Source: Carthagonibacter sp032251515
GTDB lineage: Bacteria; Gemmatimonadota; Gemmatimonadetes; Palauibacterales; Palauibacteraceae
Direction of reading: 5' to 3'
DNA: 64,000 nucleotides
NCBI GenBank assembly: GCA_032251515.1
Contig: JAVVDU010000008.1
Span: 1 to 64,000 of the forward strand
Part shown: piece by piece, positions 8,129 to 17,418 of the stretch
Position numbering within the stretch: the stretch's first letter is position 1
How the letters are laid out: every line of letters begins with the position of its first letter
The notes under the pieces: generated by a model
Database searches by the model: none
Seen by the model: the letters and a program-made list of their open reading frames with translations, nothing else
What the model was told of the DNA's origin: nothing
Program-made: the position numbers and the translations under genes

Positions 8129-9078
8129 GTCCGCACAGCTGTTCGCTCCTGCTTCCGGTCGAGGACGACGAGTTCGAGTACGCGCTCGGCGACTACGAGG
8201 GCGCGCTGCCCCGCTGGTGCGCCGGGTGTGGCGACCACTCGGTGCTCACGGCGGTGCAGAAGCTCCTGTCCGCCGAGCAGCTCAAGCCCGAGGAGACGGT
8301 GTTCGTGTCGGGCATCGGCTGCTCGAGCCGGTTTCCCCACTACCTGAACGCGTACGGGTTCCACGGCATCCACGGCCGGGCCCTTCCCGTGGCCACCGGC
8401 GTGAAGCTGCACCGGCCCGACCTGCACGTGTTCGTGGTGATGGGAGACGGCGACTGCACGTCGATCGGCGCCGCGCACTGGATCCACGCGACCCGCTACA
8501 ACGTGGACATGGTGGCCCTGATGCTGGACAACAACATCTACGGGCTCACCAAGATGCAGACGTCGCCCACCACCCCGCAGGGCTACCGGAGCAACACGCA
8601 GCCCGAGGGCAGCTGGCTGCCGGCCCTGAACCCGATCGAGGCGACGCTGGGAATCACCAACGCGTCGTTCGTGGCACAGACGGCGGAATGGATGCCGGCG
8701 CACCTGGCGGCCACGATCCACGCGGCGTACCGGCACCGCGGGTTCGCCTTCGTGCGGATCCTGCAGCGCTGCCCGGCCTACATGGGCGACCTGTTCCAGG
8801 ACGCGGTCCGGAACCCCGCGATGATCGAGATGCTCGAGCACCCCGACGGGGTGGAGGTGCCGGATCTCCACCCGATCTACGAGAACGTGCGGCGCCACGA
8901 TCCCGGGAACCTCGACGAGGCGCGGCGCCTCGCGGAGGACGAGTCGGCGATCCGCGTCGGCGTCTTCTTCCGCGACGAGCGGCGGCCGCGCTACGAGGAG
9001 ACCCGGCACCTGCCGGGATACACGGCGGAGGAGAAGATCCGCCTCCTGAACCAGGAACTCGACACCTATGCCGTCTGA
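8125..9078 (+). CDS. korB: 2-oxoglutarate:ferredoxin oxidoreductase, beta (TPP) subunit
   Basis: 317 residues. It carries thiamine diphosphate and the Fe-S centre of the Kor enzyme. 'WCAGCGDH' near residue 30 supplies cluster cysteines, with a further conserved CS near 'GIGCSSRF'. The TPP/Mg motif is 'GDGDCTSIG' near 107 through 'NNIYGLTKMQTSPT' near 135. The ATG lies in an ATGA overlap with korA, so the two subunits are translationally coupled. The C-terminus overlaps the next gene by 11 bp. Confidence 0.9.
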   Translation: MSPHSCSLLLPVEDDEFEYALGDYEGALPRWCAGCGDHSVLTAVQKLLSAEQLKPEETVFVSGIGCSSRFPHYLNAYGFHGIHGRALPVATGVKLHRPDLHVFVVMGDGDCTSIGAAHWIHATRYNVDMVALMLDNNIYGLTKMQTSPTTPQGYRSNTQPEGSWLPALNPIEATLGITNASFVAQTAEWMPAHLAATIHAAYRHRGFAFVRILQRCPAYMGDLFQDAVRNPAMIEMLEHPDGVEVPDLHPIYENVRRHDPGNLDEARRLAEDESAIRVGVFFRDERRPRYEETRHLPGYTAEEKIRLLNQELDTYAV

Positions 9079-10072
9079 AGAGACGATCCGATCGGCCCTG
9101 GGCGCCGTCGCCGGCGCCCGGGAGGACTTCCGCAACGCGCTCGTCCGGACGGTGGACCAGCTGCGCGGCTCGCTCGTCACCCGCGAGTCCGACCCCGATG
9201 GCACGCTCCGCCGCACCGGAGCGGAGCTCGGGCCGTTCGCCGCCGGGCGGATCGACCCCGCTCGCTTCGCCTCGCTGCTGGCGCCCGGCGACACGCTCGA
9301 CCCGGACGGGCGGACCGTCATCGAGCGTGCCGTGGAGGTGCTGTCCGGCCTCCTGGACCAGGGCGACGACCTGTTCGTCGCGCGCCTTCCCGAGGGCGGC
9401 CGGCTCGTCGAGGCGGTCCGTGACGCCCTGGCCGAGGCCGGGCGGGCCTTCGGCGCGGCTCGCTGCGCCGAACTCGCCCGCACGGGCCGCTTCCGGGCGG
9501 ACGACCATCGCGAGTGGCTCGACCGCTTCCCGCCCGAGGCGTGGAGCCGGCGCGAGCGCGACACGGCGCCCCCGCTGGTCGTGTCGCTCCGCGGGTCGGA
9601 CCTCCGGCCCGCGGGCCTCTCCGACCTCCTGGACGGGGTGCAGAAGCTGGTGCTCGTCGTGGACGGAGAGGCACCTCCGGCGGCGCTGGCGCGCTGCGTG
9701 TCGCCCGGCGTCCACGTGCTCCAGTGCGCGGACGCGCAGGGGCTCGGCGCGCTCGCCGACGCGGAGGGTCCGGCCGTCGTCGCCATCGTGCCGGGTGGCG
9801 CGGAGTTCGCGCACCGGCCGGCCGGAGACGGGGCCCGGGGACTGCGGCTGACCGTCTCGTCCCTCCCCGAGCGGGAGCCGAAGCGGGCGCTCGGGTCGAT
9901 CAGCGTCTGGCGCCAGGTCGACGACCTGCGCCTGCTGAGGGCCCTCGCGGCACCGGGCGGCGGCGCGGGCGCGGCGGACGCAGCGGGCGATGGCGCCGCG
10001 GCGGGTCCCGCCACGGACGCGGACCTGCTGGCGGCCTGGATCCTTCGCCAGGGCGGCGCGGCGGCCTCATGA
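9068..10072 (+). CDS. uncharacterised protein between korB and rnfB
   Basis: 334 residues, not recognised. No signal peptide, membrane segment, cysteine cluster or nucleotide-binding loop is evident. The N-terminal 130 residues are helix-rich and charged ('AREDFRNALVRTVDQLRGSL'). The middle (about 170-260) alternates beta and alpha elements ('PLVVSLRGSDL', 'KLVLVVDGE', 'PAVVAIVPGG'). The C-terminus has an Ala/Gly-rich linker and a short final helix. It overlaps korB by 11 bp and rnfB by 4 bp, so it is made with the oxidoreductase and Rnf subunits. An assembly, scaffold or regulatory role for the 2-oxoacid-Rnf module is inferred from position only. Confidence 0.65.
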   Translation: MPSEETIRSALGAVAGAREDFRNALVRTVDQLRGSLVTRESDPDGTLRRTGAELGPFAAGRIDPARFASLLAPGDTLDPDGRTVIERAVEVLSGLLDQGDDLFVARLPEGGRLVEAVRDALAEAGRAFGAARCAELARTGRFRADDHREWLDRFPPEAWSRRERDTAPPLVVSLRGSDLRPAGLSDLLDGVQKLVLVVDGEAPPAALARCVSPGVHVLQCADAQGLGALADAEGPAVVAIVPGGAEFAHRPAGDGARGLRLTVSSLPEREPKRALGSISVWRQVDDLRLLRALAAPGGGAGAADAAGDGAAAGPATDADLLAAWILRQGGAAAS

Positions 10073-10920
10073 CGCCGGAGACGATCCTCGGCTCGGTGGC
10101 GATCCTGGGCGGCGTCGGCCTGTCGTTCGGCGCCCTGATCGCACTGGCGAACCGGAAGCTGCGCGTCTGGGAAGACCCGCGCATCAACGCGGTCACCGAG
10201 ATCCTGCCGGGCGCCAACTGCGGCGCCTGCGGATACGCCGGGTGCCGGGCGTTCGCCGAGGCCGCCGTCGAGGGGGCCGTGGCGCCCGCCGGGTGCACCG
10301 TGATGGGCGAGGCCGAGATCGAAGACGTGGCGGACCTCCTGGGAGTGGACGCGGGCGATGCCGATCGCCGCGTGGCGCGGCTCCTGTGCGCCGGCGGCTC
10401 GCACGTGGCGCCGATGAAGGCCGTGTACGACGGAATCGAGAGCTGCGCCGCGGCCGTCGCCGTGAGCGGCGGCGGCAAGGCCTGCCCCTGGGGCTGCGTG
10501 GGCATGGCCGACTGCGTCGTCTCCTGCGACTTCGACGCCCTCCGGATGAACGAAGTCGACCTTCCCGAGGTCGACGTCGAGAAGTGCACGGCCTGTGGCG
10601 ACTGCGTCGAGGCGTGCCCGCTCGACCTGTTCGTCCTCCTTCCGCTGGACCACAAGCTGATCGTGCAGTGCCGGAATCTCCTCGAGGGAGAGGCCGCGAC
10701 CGACCTGTGCGCCGTCGCGTGCAACGCCTGCGGGCGCTGCGCCGCCGACGCGCCGGAGGTCGTCTCGATGCGGCAGGGCCTCGCCGTCGTGGACTACGAC
10801 AGGATCGACCGGGCCACCCCGGCCGCGACCGACCGCTGCCCGACCGGAGCGATCCGGTGGGTGGAGGGAGCGCAGGATCTGCGGCCGGAACCCGTTCTCG
10901 CAGGGAGTGAGAGGTCATGA
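10069..10920 (+). CDS. rnfB: Rnf complex ferredoxin-input subunit RnfB
   Basis: 283 residues. Membrane-anchored polyferredoxin that passes electrons from ferredoxin into the Rnf complex. An N-terminal membrane helix (about 5-28) is followed by the characteristic Fe-S motif 'GANCGACGYAGC' near 48-59. Further cysteine groups are 'CPWGCVGMADCVVSC' near 138, 'CTACGDCVEACP' near 173 and 'CNACGRC' near 217. The ATG overlaps the upstream stop (ATGA) and the stop overlaps the PFOR start. Placing rnfB apart from rnfC by the PFOR gene is not the usual rnf order. Confidence 0.9.
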   Translation: MTPETILGSVAILGGVGLSFGALIALANRKLRVWEDPRINAVTEILPGANCGACGYAGCRAFAEAAVEGAVAPAGCTVMGEAEIEDVADLLGVDAGDADRRVARLLCAGGSHVAPMKAVYDGIESCAAAVAVSGGGKACPWGCVGMADCVVSCDFDALRMNEVDLPEVDVEKCTACGDCVEACPLDLFVLLPLDHKLIVQCRNLLEGEAATDLCAVACNACGRCAADAPEVVSMRQGLAVVDYDRIDRATPAATDRCPTGAIRWVEGAQDLRPEPVLAGSERS

Positions 10921-13900
10921 TCAAGCGACGGACGAACGACACGCCGGAGACCCAGGTGCGCTATCCGGGCCGACGGATCGCGATGGACGGCAGCACGGCG
11001 GTGGTGGAGATGGAGGTGGCGGCGAGCGAGGCCGCCGGCGCCTACCCGATCACTCCGTCCACGCAGATGGGCGAGGGGTGGGCCGCCGCCAAGGCCGCGG
11101 GCCGGACGAACGTGAACGGACGGCGCCTGCTGTTCTTCGAGCCGGAGGGCGAGCACGCGGCGGCCGGCGTCACGGCCGGCATGAGCATGACCGGCCTGCG
11201 GGCCACGAACTTCTCGAGCGGCCAGGGCATCGCGTACATGCACGAGTCCCTGTACGCCGCGGTGGGCAAGCGCCTCACGTACATCCTGAACGTCGCGGCG
11301 CGCGCCATGACCAAGCACGCGCTGAACGTCCACGCGGGCCACGACGACTACCACGCGGTGGACGACACGGGCTTCTTCCAGCTGTTCGCCAAGGACGTGC
11401 AGGGAATCGCCGACCTGAACCTCATCGCGCACCGGATCGCCGAGCTGGCCCTGAACCCGGGGCTGGTGGCGCAGGACGGCTTCCTCACGAGCCACGTGAT
11501 CGAGACGCTGCTCCTGCCCGAGCGCGAGCTGATCAAGGAGTACCTGGGCGATCCGTCCGACGTCATCGAGTCGCCCACCCCCGGCCAGAGGCTGACGTTC
11601 GGCGACACGCGCCGCCGCATCCCGGAGATGTTCGACCTCGACTACCCGGCCCTGCTCGGGTCGGTGCAGAACCAGGACAGCTACATGCAGGGCGTGGCGG
11701 CGCAGCGCCCCTTCTACTTCGATCACGTCGCCGAGCTGACCGACCTCGCGATGCGCGAGTTCTTCGAGCTCACGGGCCGCCGGTACGAGCGGGCGCAGGG
11801 CTACCGGCTCGAGGACGCGGAATGGGTCCTCGCCGGGCAGGGCTCGGTGGTGGCCAACGCCGAGGCGGTGGCCGACTGGCTGCGCGAGGAGCGGGGCCAG
11901 CGCGTGGGCGTCCTCGACGTGACGATGTTCCGGCCGTTCCCGGCCGACCGGATCGCCCACCTGCTGCGCGGCCGCAAGGGCGTCACCGTCCTCGAGCGCA
12001 CCGACCAGCCGCTCGCGGTCGACAACCCCCTGCTGCGGGAGATCCGGGCCGCCCTGGCGAAGGCGGCCGAGAACGGGCGCGCCCGCGACGGCGTCCTCCC
12101 GCACGCCGGACTGCCGGCGATCCGGCCCGACGAGGTCCCCGACTTCTACTCGGCCGGTTACGGGTTCGGCAGCCGCGACCTCCAGCCGGCCGACCTGCTG
12201 CTGGCGGTGGAGAACATGCTCCCCGACGGCAAGGGGCGGCGCTTCTACTACCTCGGCATCGACTTCGTGCGCCAGGGAACGCACCTGCCGAAGCTGGAGA
12301 TCTGGCAGGAGAAGCTGCTCGACGAGTACCCCGACCTGGCCGAGCACGCCCTCGTCCCGCGGGAGCAGGTCAACCTGCTGCCGGATGACGCGATCTCGAT
12401 CCGCATCCACTCGGTGGGCGGCTGGGGCGCCATCACGATGGGCAAGAACGTGGTCCTCACGTCGCACGAGCTGTGCGGCTACCACGTGAAGGCGAACCCG
12501 AAGTACGGCTCCGAGAAGAAGGGCCAGCCGACGACGTTCTACGGCATCCTGTCGCACCAGCCGGTCCGCCTGAACGGCGAGCTGAAGCACGTGAACGTCG
12601 TCCTGTCGCCCGACCCGAACGTGTTCCGCAACTCCGACCCGCTGGCCGGCATGGCCGACGGCGGAGTGTTCGTGATCCAGAACGAGCGGAGCCCCGAGGA
12701 GCTGTGGCGCTCCTTCCCGCCGCAGGCCCGGCAGGCGATCCGCGACCGGAACATCCGCGTGTTCGGGCTCGATGCCTTCCGCATCGCCACGGAGGAGGCC
12801 TCGGACCCCGAGCTGCGCTACCGCATGCAGGGAACGGCCTTCCTCGGCGCCTTCTTCCGCGCCGCGCCGGTGATGGAGCGCGAGGGGCTGGACGAGGAGC
12901 GCCTGTTCGACGGGATCCGCAAGCAGGTGGAGAAGAAGTTCGGCCACCTCGGCGAGCGGGTCGTGGAGGACAACGTCCGGGTGATCCGGCGGGGCTTCGA
13001 CGAGATGGTCGAGGTGTCCGCCCTCGCAGACGAGGCGGAGGGCAGCGAGGTCCTGGCCGAGGCGGCCGTAGGGACGATCCCGGCCCTGCTGGACCAGCCG
13101 AACCAGTTCCCCGGGATCGGCAACCAGGGCCGCTTCTGGGAGCAGGTCTGCTCGCTGTGCGGTCTCGAGCAGGACGTGATCGCCGACCCGTTCGCCGCGA
13201 TCAGCGCGATTCCGGCGGCTACGAGCACGGTGCGGGACATGTCGGACATCCGGTTCGAGGTGCCCGACTTCATCGCCGCGAAGTGCACGGGGTGCGCCCA
13301 GTGCTGGACGCAGTGCCCCGACGCGGCGATTCCCGGCCTGGTCAGCAGCGTCGAGGACGTGATTCTCGCGGCGATCCGCACGGCGCGGAACGGCAGGCCG
13401 CTCGACCGGATCCAGTCCGTCTCGGGCAACCTGGCCCGGGAGGCGCGCAAGGTCCTGAAGGCCGTCCCGTTCACCACCTTCGCCGACACTGTGTCGACGG
13501 CCTACGGCAACCTGGTCGACAAGCTCCCGTGGGACGCCGAGCGGAAGAAGGAGCTGGACGGCGAGTTCGCCGCCGTCTACTCGGTCCTCGCCGAGTTTCC
13601 CCTGGCCAGGACCGTCCCGTTCTTCGAGGTGCCGGAGAAGAAGGAGAAGGGCGCGGGCGGACTGCTGTCGATCACGGTGAATCCCGAGGCCTGCAAGGGC
13701 TGCAACATCTGCGTGGACGTGTGCGCGGACGAGGCCCTGGTGACGGTGCGCCAGACCGACGAGATGCAGGAGAGGCTGGAGCGCAACTGGGAGCTGTGGG
13801 AGAACCTCCCCGACACCCCGGACCGCTTCATCAACGTCCGCAGCGTGGAGGAGGGCATCGGCGTCCTGCCGTCGCTGCTCCTGAAGAAGGAAAACTACCG

Positions 13901-16034
13901 CACGATGGCGGGCGGCGACGGGGCCTGCATGGGCTGCGGCGAGAAGACCGCCGTCCACCTCATCGTCTCGACGGTGGAATCGCTGATGCAGCCGCGGGTC
14001 GAGGCGTTCGTCGAAGAGCTGGAGCGCCTGATCGGCGCCCTGGACCGCCAGGCCCGCGAGCTCCTGGCCGCGGACGCCGATCTCGACCTCGCCGCGGCGG
14101 CGGCCGGCGAGACGCCCGTCAAGGTGGATGACGAGAAGCGGGCCGGCCTCCAGCGGCTCGTCGCCGCGAAGAAGGCCCTGGAAGACCTGCGCTGGCGGTA
14201 CGTCGAGGGCCCCGGGGGCCGCGGGCGGGCGAACCTGGGGATCAGCAACAGCACGGGCTGCTCGTCGGTGTGGGGCTCCACGTACCCGTACAACCCGTAC
14301 CCCTACCCGTGGGTGAACCACCTCTTCCAGGACGCCCCGTCCGTCGCGATCGGGATCTTCGAGGGGCACATGCGGAAGATGGCCGACGCGTTCCGGGACG
14401 TCCGGCGCGCCCGCCTGCTGGTGGACGGGGCGTACGACCCGGACGAGCACGAGGCGGAGCTCGCGGCCCTGGACTGGCAGGAGTTCACGAAGGAGGAGTT
14501 CGACCTCTGCCCGCCGATCACGGCGATCGGGGGCGACGGCGCGATGCTGGACATCGGCTTCCAGAACCTGTCGCGGCTGCTCGCCTCGGGTAAGCCGATC
14601 CGGGTGATCGTGCTCGACACGCAGGTCTACTCGAACACCGGCGGCCAGGCCTGCACGAGCGGGTTCACCGGCCAGGTGTCGGACATGGCCGCGTACGGCA
14701 AGGCGCAGCACGGCAAGGAGGAGGTCCGCAAGGAGCTGTCGCTCATCGCGATCGCGCACCGCGGCGCCTTCGTGCTGCAGTCCTCGCAGGCCTCGGCCTC
14801 GCACATGATCGGCGGGGTGATCCGCGGCCTGAAGTCGCACCGCCCGTCCGTGTTCAACATCTACACGCCCTGCCCGGTCGAGCACGGGCTGGCCGACGAG
14901 TGGGCCCCCAACGCGGCCCGCTTCGCCCTGGAGGGCCGCGCCTTCCCGTTCCTCCTGTACGATCCCGACGCCGGCCCGACCATCGCGGACTGCCTCGACC
15001 TGGCCGGCAACCCCGACGTCGAGGAGACGTGGCCGAGCTACGAGATGGAGCACGTCGACGACGAAGGGAACGAGCAGACGCTGGCGCTCCCGGTGACGAC
15101 GGCCGACTGGGCCGCCACCGAGGGCCGGTTCAAGAAGCACTTCCGTCCCATCCCGCGGGACGACTGGGATGATGACGTGCAGGTGCCGTTCCACGAGTTT
15201 CTGGAGCTCGAGGCGGCGGAGCGGGCCGGTCGGACGCCGTTCATCTGGACGCTCGGCGACGGCCGGAAGCTGAACCGTCTCGCCTGCTCGCTGGAGATGG
15301 TGACCCTGGCCGAGGACCGGCTCCTGTTCTGGTCGCAGCTCAAGGAGCTGGCCGGGCTCGAGGTGCCGGCCAGCGTCCGCGAGGCTATCGCCACCGAGCT
15401 CGAGGCGGAGTTCGAGGCACGGATCTCCGCGCTGCGGGCCGAGCACGAGAACAAGATCCGCGACATCGAGGCCTCCCTGCCCGCCGCGGTCGCGCGGCGT
15501 CTCGCGGAGGGGCTGCTGCGCGCCGGGGACGGTCGGCTCACCGTGGAGGAGATTCTCGGACGCGCCCGTTCCGAGCCGGGGCTCGAGCCCGTCACGGCGG
15601 ACGCGCTGGCGGGCTTCGGAGCCCGCCCGGCCGGGTCCTCCGAGCCGTCCGTGGCCACGGCGCCGCGCGACGGGAACGGAGCGGCCGCGGCGGCGGCGGA
15701 AGCGCCGGCGGCGGATTCCGCCTCGGCCCCGGCCGCCACGGCACAGGAGCCCGCGGCGGAGGACGACGAGGAGGACGAAGGCCTCGTCATGGAGCCGTAC
15801 ATCGAGACGGCCCGCTGCACCTCCTGCGACGAGTGCATCAACATCAACAAGAAGATGTTCGCCTACGACGAGAACAAGCAGGCGTACATCAAGGACCCGA
15901 GGGCGGGCACCTTCGCGGAGCTGGTGCAGGCCGCCGAGCGCTGCACGGCGGAGATCATTCACCCCGGGACGCCGCTGAATCCGAAGGAGAAGGACCTGGA
16001 CAAGTGGATCGAGCGCGCCGCCCCGTTCAACTGA
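10917..16034 (+). CDS. nifJ: giant pyruvate:ferredoxin oxidoreductase with C-terminal ferredoxin domain
   Basis: 1705 residues, against about 1170-1200 for usual single-chain enzymes. Converts pyruvate + CoA to acetyl-CoA + CO2 and reduces ferredoxin. Order: alpha domain with 'YPITPSTQ' near 42; gamma domain with 'GGWGAITMGKNV' near 500; two 4Fe-4S motifs 'CTGCAQCWTQCPD' near 790 and 'CKGCNICVDVC' near 925; beta domain with 'GACMGCGEK' near 1002, 'GGDGAMLDIGF' near 1204 and 'DTQVYSNTGGQA' near 1234. Then a helical extension, an Ala/Pro/acid linker (about 1560-1625) and a last domain with 'CTSCDEC' near 1634 and another Cys near 1673, resembling a one-cluster ferredoxin. The TPP motif is the NifJ type. 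Lies between rnfB and rnfC. Substrate could also be another 2-oxoacid. Confidence 0.85.
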   Translation: MIKRRTNDTPETQVRYPGRRIAMDGSTAVVEMEVAASEAAGAYPITPSTQMGEGWAAAKAAGRTNVNGRRLLFFEPEGEHAAAGVTAGMSMTGLRATNFSSGQGIAYMHESLYAAVGKRLTYILNVAARAMTKHALNVHAGHDDYHAVDDTGFFQLFAKDVQGIADLNLIAHRIAELALNPGLVAQDGFLTSHVIETLLLPERELIKEYLGDPSDVIESPTPGQRLTFGDTRRRIPEMFDLDYPALLGSVQNQDSYMQGVAAQRPFYFDHVAELTDLAMREFFELTGRRYERAQGYRLEDAEWVLAGQGSVVANAEAVADWLREERGQRVGVLDVTMFRPFPADRIAHLLRGRKGVTVLERTDQPLAVDNPLLREIRAALAKAAENGRARDGVLPHAGLPAIRPDEVPDFYSAGYGFGSRDLQPADLLLAVENMLPDGKGRRFYYLGIDFVRQGTHLPKLEIWQEKLLDEYPDLAEHALVPREQVNLLPDDAISIRIHSVGGWGAITMGKNVVLTSHELCGYHVKANPKYGSEKKGQPTTFYGILSHQPVRLNGELKHVNVVLSPDPNVFRNSDPLAGMADGGVFVIQNERSPEELWRSFPPQARQAIRDRNIRVFGLDAFRIATEEASDPELRYRMQGTAFLGAFFRAAPVMEREGLDEERLFDGIRKQVEKKFGHLGERVVEDNVRVIRRGFDEMVEVSALADEAEGSEVLAEAAVGTIPALLDQPNQFPGIGNQGRFWEQVCSLCGLEQDVIADPFAAISAIPAATSTVRDMSDIRFEVPDFIAAKCTGCAQCWTQCPDAAIPGLVSSVEDVILAAIRTARNGRPLDRIQSVSGNLAREARKVLKAVPFTTFADTVSTAYGNLVDKLPWDAERKKELDGEFAAVYSVLAEFPLARTVPFFEVPEKKEKGAGGLLSITVNPEACKGCNICVDVCADEALVTVRQTDEMQERLERNWELWENLPDTPDRFINVRSVEEGIGVLPSLLLKKENYRTMAGGDGACMGCGEKTAVHLIVSTVESLMQPRVEAFVEELERLIGALDRQARELLAADADLDLAAAAAGETPVKVDDEKRAGLQRLVAAKKALEDLRWRYVEGPGGRGRANLGISNSTGCSSVWGSTYPYNPYPYPWVNHLFQDAPSVAIGIFEGHMRKMADAFRDVRRARLLVDGAYDPDEHEAELAALDWQEFTKEEFDLCPPITAIGGDGAMLDIGFQNLSRLLASGKPIRVIVLDTQVYSNTGGQACTSGFTGQVSDMAAYGKAQHGKEEVRKELSLIAIAHRGAFVLQSSQASASHMIGGVIRGLKSHRPSVFNIYTPCPVEHGLADEWAPNAARFALEGRAFPFLLYDPDAGPTIADCLDLAGNPDVEETWPSYEMEHVDDEGNEQTLALPVTTADWAATEGRFKKHFRPIPRDDWDDDVQVPFHEFLELEAAERAGRTPFIWTLGDGRKLNRLACSLEMVTLAEDRLLFWSQLKELAGLEVPASVREAIATELEAEFEARISALRAEHENKIRDIEASLPAAVARRLAEGLLRAGDGRLTVEEILGRARSEPGLEPVTADALAGFGARPAGSSEPSVATAPRDGNGAAAAAAEAPAADSASAPAATAQEPAAEDDEEDEGLVMEPYIETARCTSCDECININKKMFAYDENKQAYIKDPRAGTFAELVQAAERCTAEIIHPGTPLNPKEKDLDKWIERAAPFN

Positions 16035-16065
16035 TGGGTTCGCCCGCGGAGAGGACCGCCCGCGC

Positions 16066-17418
16066 ATGAGCCTGCTCGAGCAGATGTTCGGCGGCGACAC
16101 GTTCCGGCACGGGGTGCACCCGCCGGAGCGCAAGTCGCTGACCGGGGACGTCCGCATCCGGCGGATGCCGTTCCCGGACGAGATCGTGCTGCCCCTGCGG
16201 CAGCACGCCGGCAAGCCGGCGCTCCCCCTCGTGCGGCCGGGAGACCGCCTCGAGCGGGCGGACAAGGTGGGCGAGGCGGACGGGTTCGTCTCCGTCCCGA
16301 TCCACACCTCCGCCGCGGGCGTGGTGCAGGACATCGGCCTGCGACCGCACCCGGACGGGAGCATGGCCGAGAGCGTGGTCGTGCGCGTGGACCGCTGGTC
16401 GCCGCAGGTCCCGCGCCCCCGGATCGTCGCCCGCTGGGAGGGCCTGGAGCCGGAGCGGGTGGTCACGGAGGTGCAGAAAGCGGGCGTCGTCGGGCTCGGC
16501 GGGGCGGCCTTTCCCACCCATGTGAAGCTCCTGCCGCCGAAGGACGTGGACGTCCACACCCTGATCGTCAACGGGGCCGAGTGCGAGCCCTACCTGACGA
16601 CCGATCATCGCACGATGGTCGAGTTCCCCGGCCGCGTGCAGCTCGGCGTGCGGATCATGATGAAGGCCCTGGGCGTGGAGCGGGCGATCATCGGGGTGGA
16701 GAAGAACAAGCCCGACGCGATCGCGGCCCTGCAGGCCACCCTGCCGTCCGACCTCGACGTCCGCGTCGTGCCGCTCACCGTGAAGTACCCGCAGGGCGCC
16801 GAGAAGATGCTGATCCGCGTCGTCACGGGGCGCGAGGTGCCGTCGGGCAAGTTGCCCATGCACGTGGGCGTGGTGGTGCAGAACGTCGGCTCCATCGCCT
16901 GCATCGCGGAGGTGTTCGAGACGGGGCAGCCGCTCATCGAGCGGGTCGTCACGGTCACCGGGCCCGGCGTGCGGCGGCCCTCGAACCTCATCGTGCCTGT
17001 GGGCGCGAAGCTGAGGGACGTGCTGGACTTCTGCGACGGGCTCACCGACGACGCGTCGCAGATCGTGTTCGGCGGGCCGATGATGGGCAGCGCCACGCCC
17101 GACCTCGACACGCCGCTCATCAAGAGCACGACGGGCGTCGTGGTGCTCACCGAAGCGCAGGCGCGGCCGCGACGCGTCCATCCCTGCATCAGCTGCGGAC
17201 GCTGCCTGGAGGCGTGCCCGGTGTTCCTGAATCCGTCCCTGCTCGGGAAGCTGGCACAGGCCGGGCGCTACGAGGAGATGGAGGAGGCGCACCTGATGGA
17301 CTGCATGCTCTGCGGGTGCTGCTCCTACGTCTGCCCCTCCCACATCCCGCTCTCCCAGATGTTCGCGCTCGGCAAGAACATGCTGCGCAGGCGGAAGTCG
17401 GCGGAGAAGGCCGCGTGA
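16066..17418 (+). CDS. rnfC: Rnf complex NADH-site subunit RnfC
   Basis: 450 residues. Peripheral subunit that carries FMN and the NAD(H) site. The N-terminal RnfC barrel-sandwich region begins 'GGDTFRHGVHPPERK'. The flavin/NAD-binding domain has 'GLGGAAFPTHVKL' near 140 and 'VNGAECEPYLTTD' near 167, both typical. Two C-terminal 4Fe-4S motifs are 'CISCGRCLEACP' near 373 and 'CMLCGCCSYVCP' near 412. The ATG at 16066 lies 31 bp after the PFOR stop, the largest gap between korA and rnfA. The stop overlaps rnfD. Confidence 0.93.
   Translation: MSLLEQMFGGDTFRHGVHPPERKSLTGDVRIRRMPFPDEIVLPLRQHAGKPALPLVRPGDRLERADKVGEADGFVSVPIHTSAAGVVQDIGLRPHPDGSMAESVVVRVDRWSPQVPRPRIVARWEGLEPERVVTEVQKAGVVGLGGAAFPTHVKLLPPKDVDVHTLIVNGAECEPYLTTDHRTMVEFPGRVQLGVRIMMKALGVERAIIGVEKNKPDAIAALQATLPSDLDVRVVPLTVKYPQGAEKMLIRVVTGREVPSGKLPMHVGVVVQNVGSIACIAEVFETGQPLIERVVTVTGPGVRRPSNLIVPVGAKLRDVLDFCDGLTDDASQIVFGGPMMGSATPDLDTPLIKSTTGVVVLTEAQARPRRVHPCISCGRCLEACPVFLNPSLLGKLAQAGRYEEMEEAHLMDCMLCGCCSYVCPSHIPLSQMFALGKNMLRRRKSAEKAA

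Noticed and set aside
10794..16571. A 1925-codon open frame on the minus strand opposite PFOR
   Set aside because: Very GC-rich coding DNA leaves long open antisense frames. The product is Arg/Val/His/Gln-rich low-complexity sequence without motifs, while the plus strand encodes a full PFOR.
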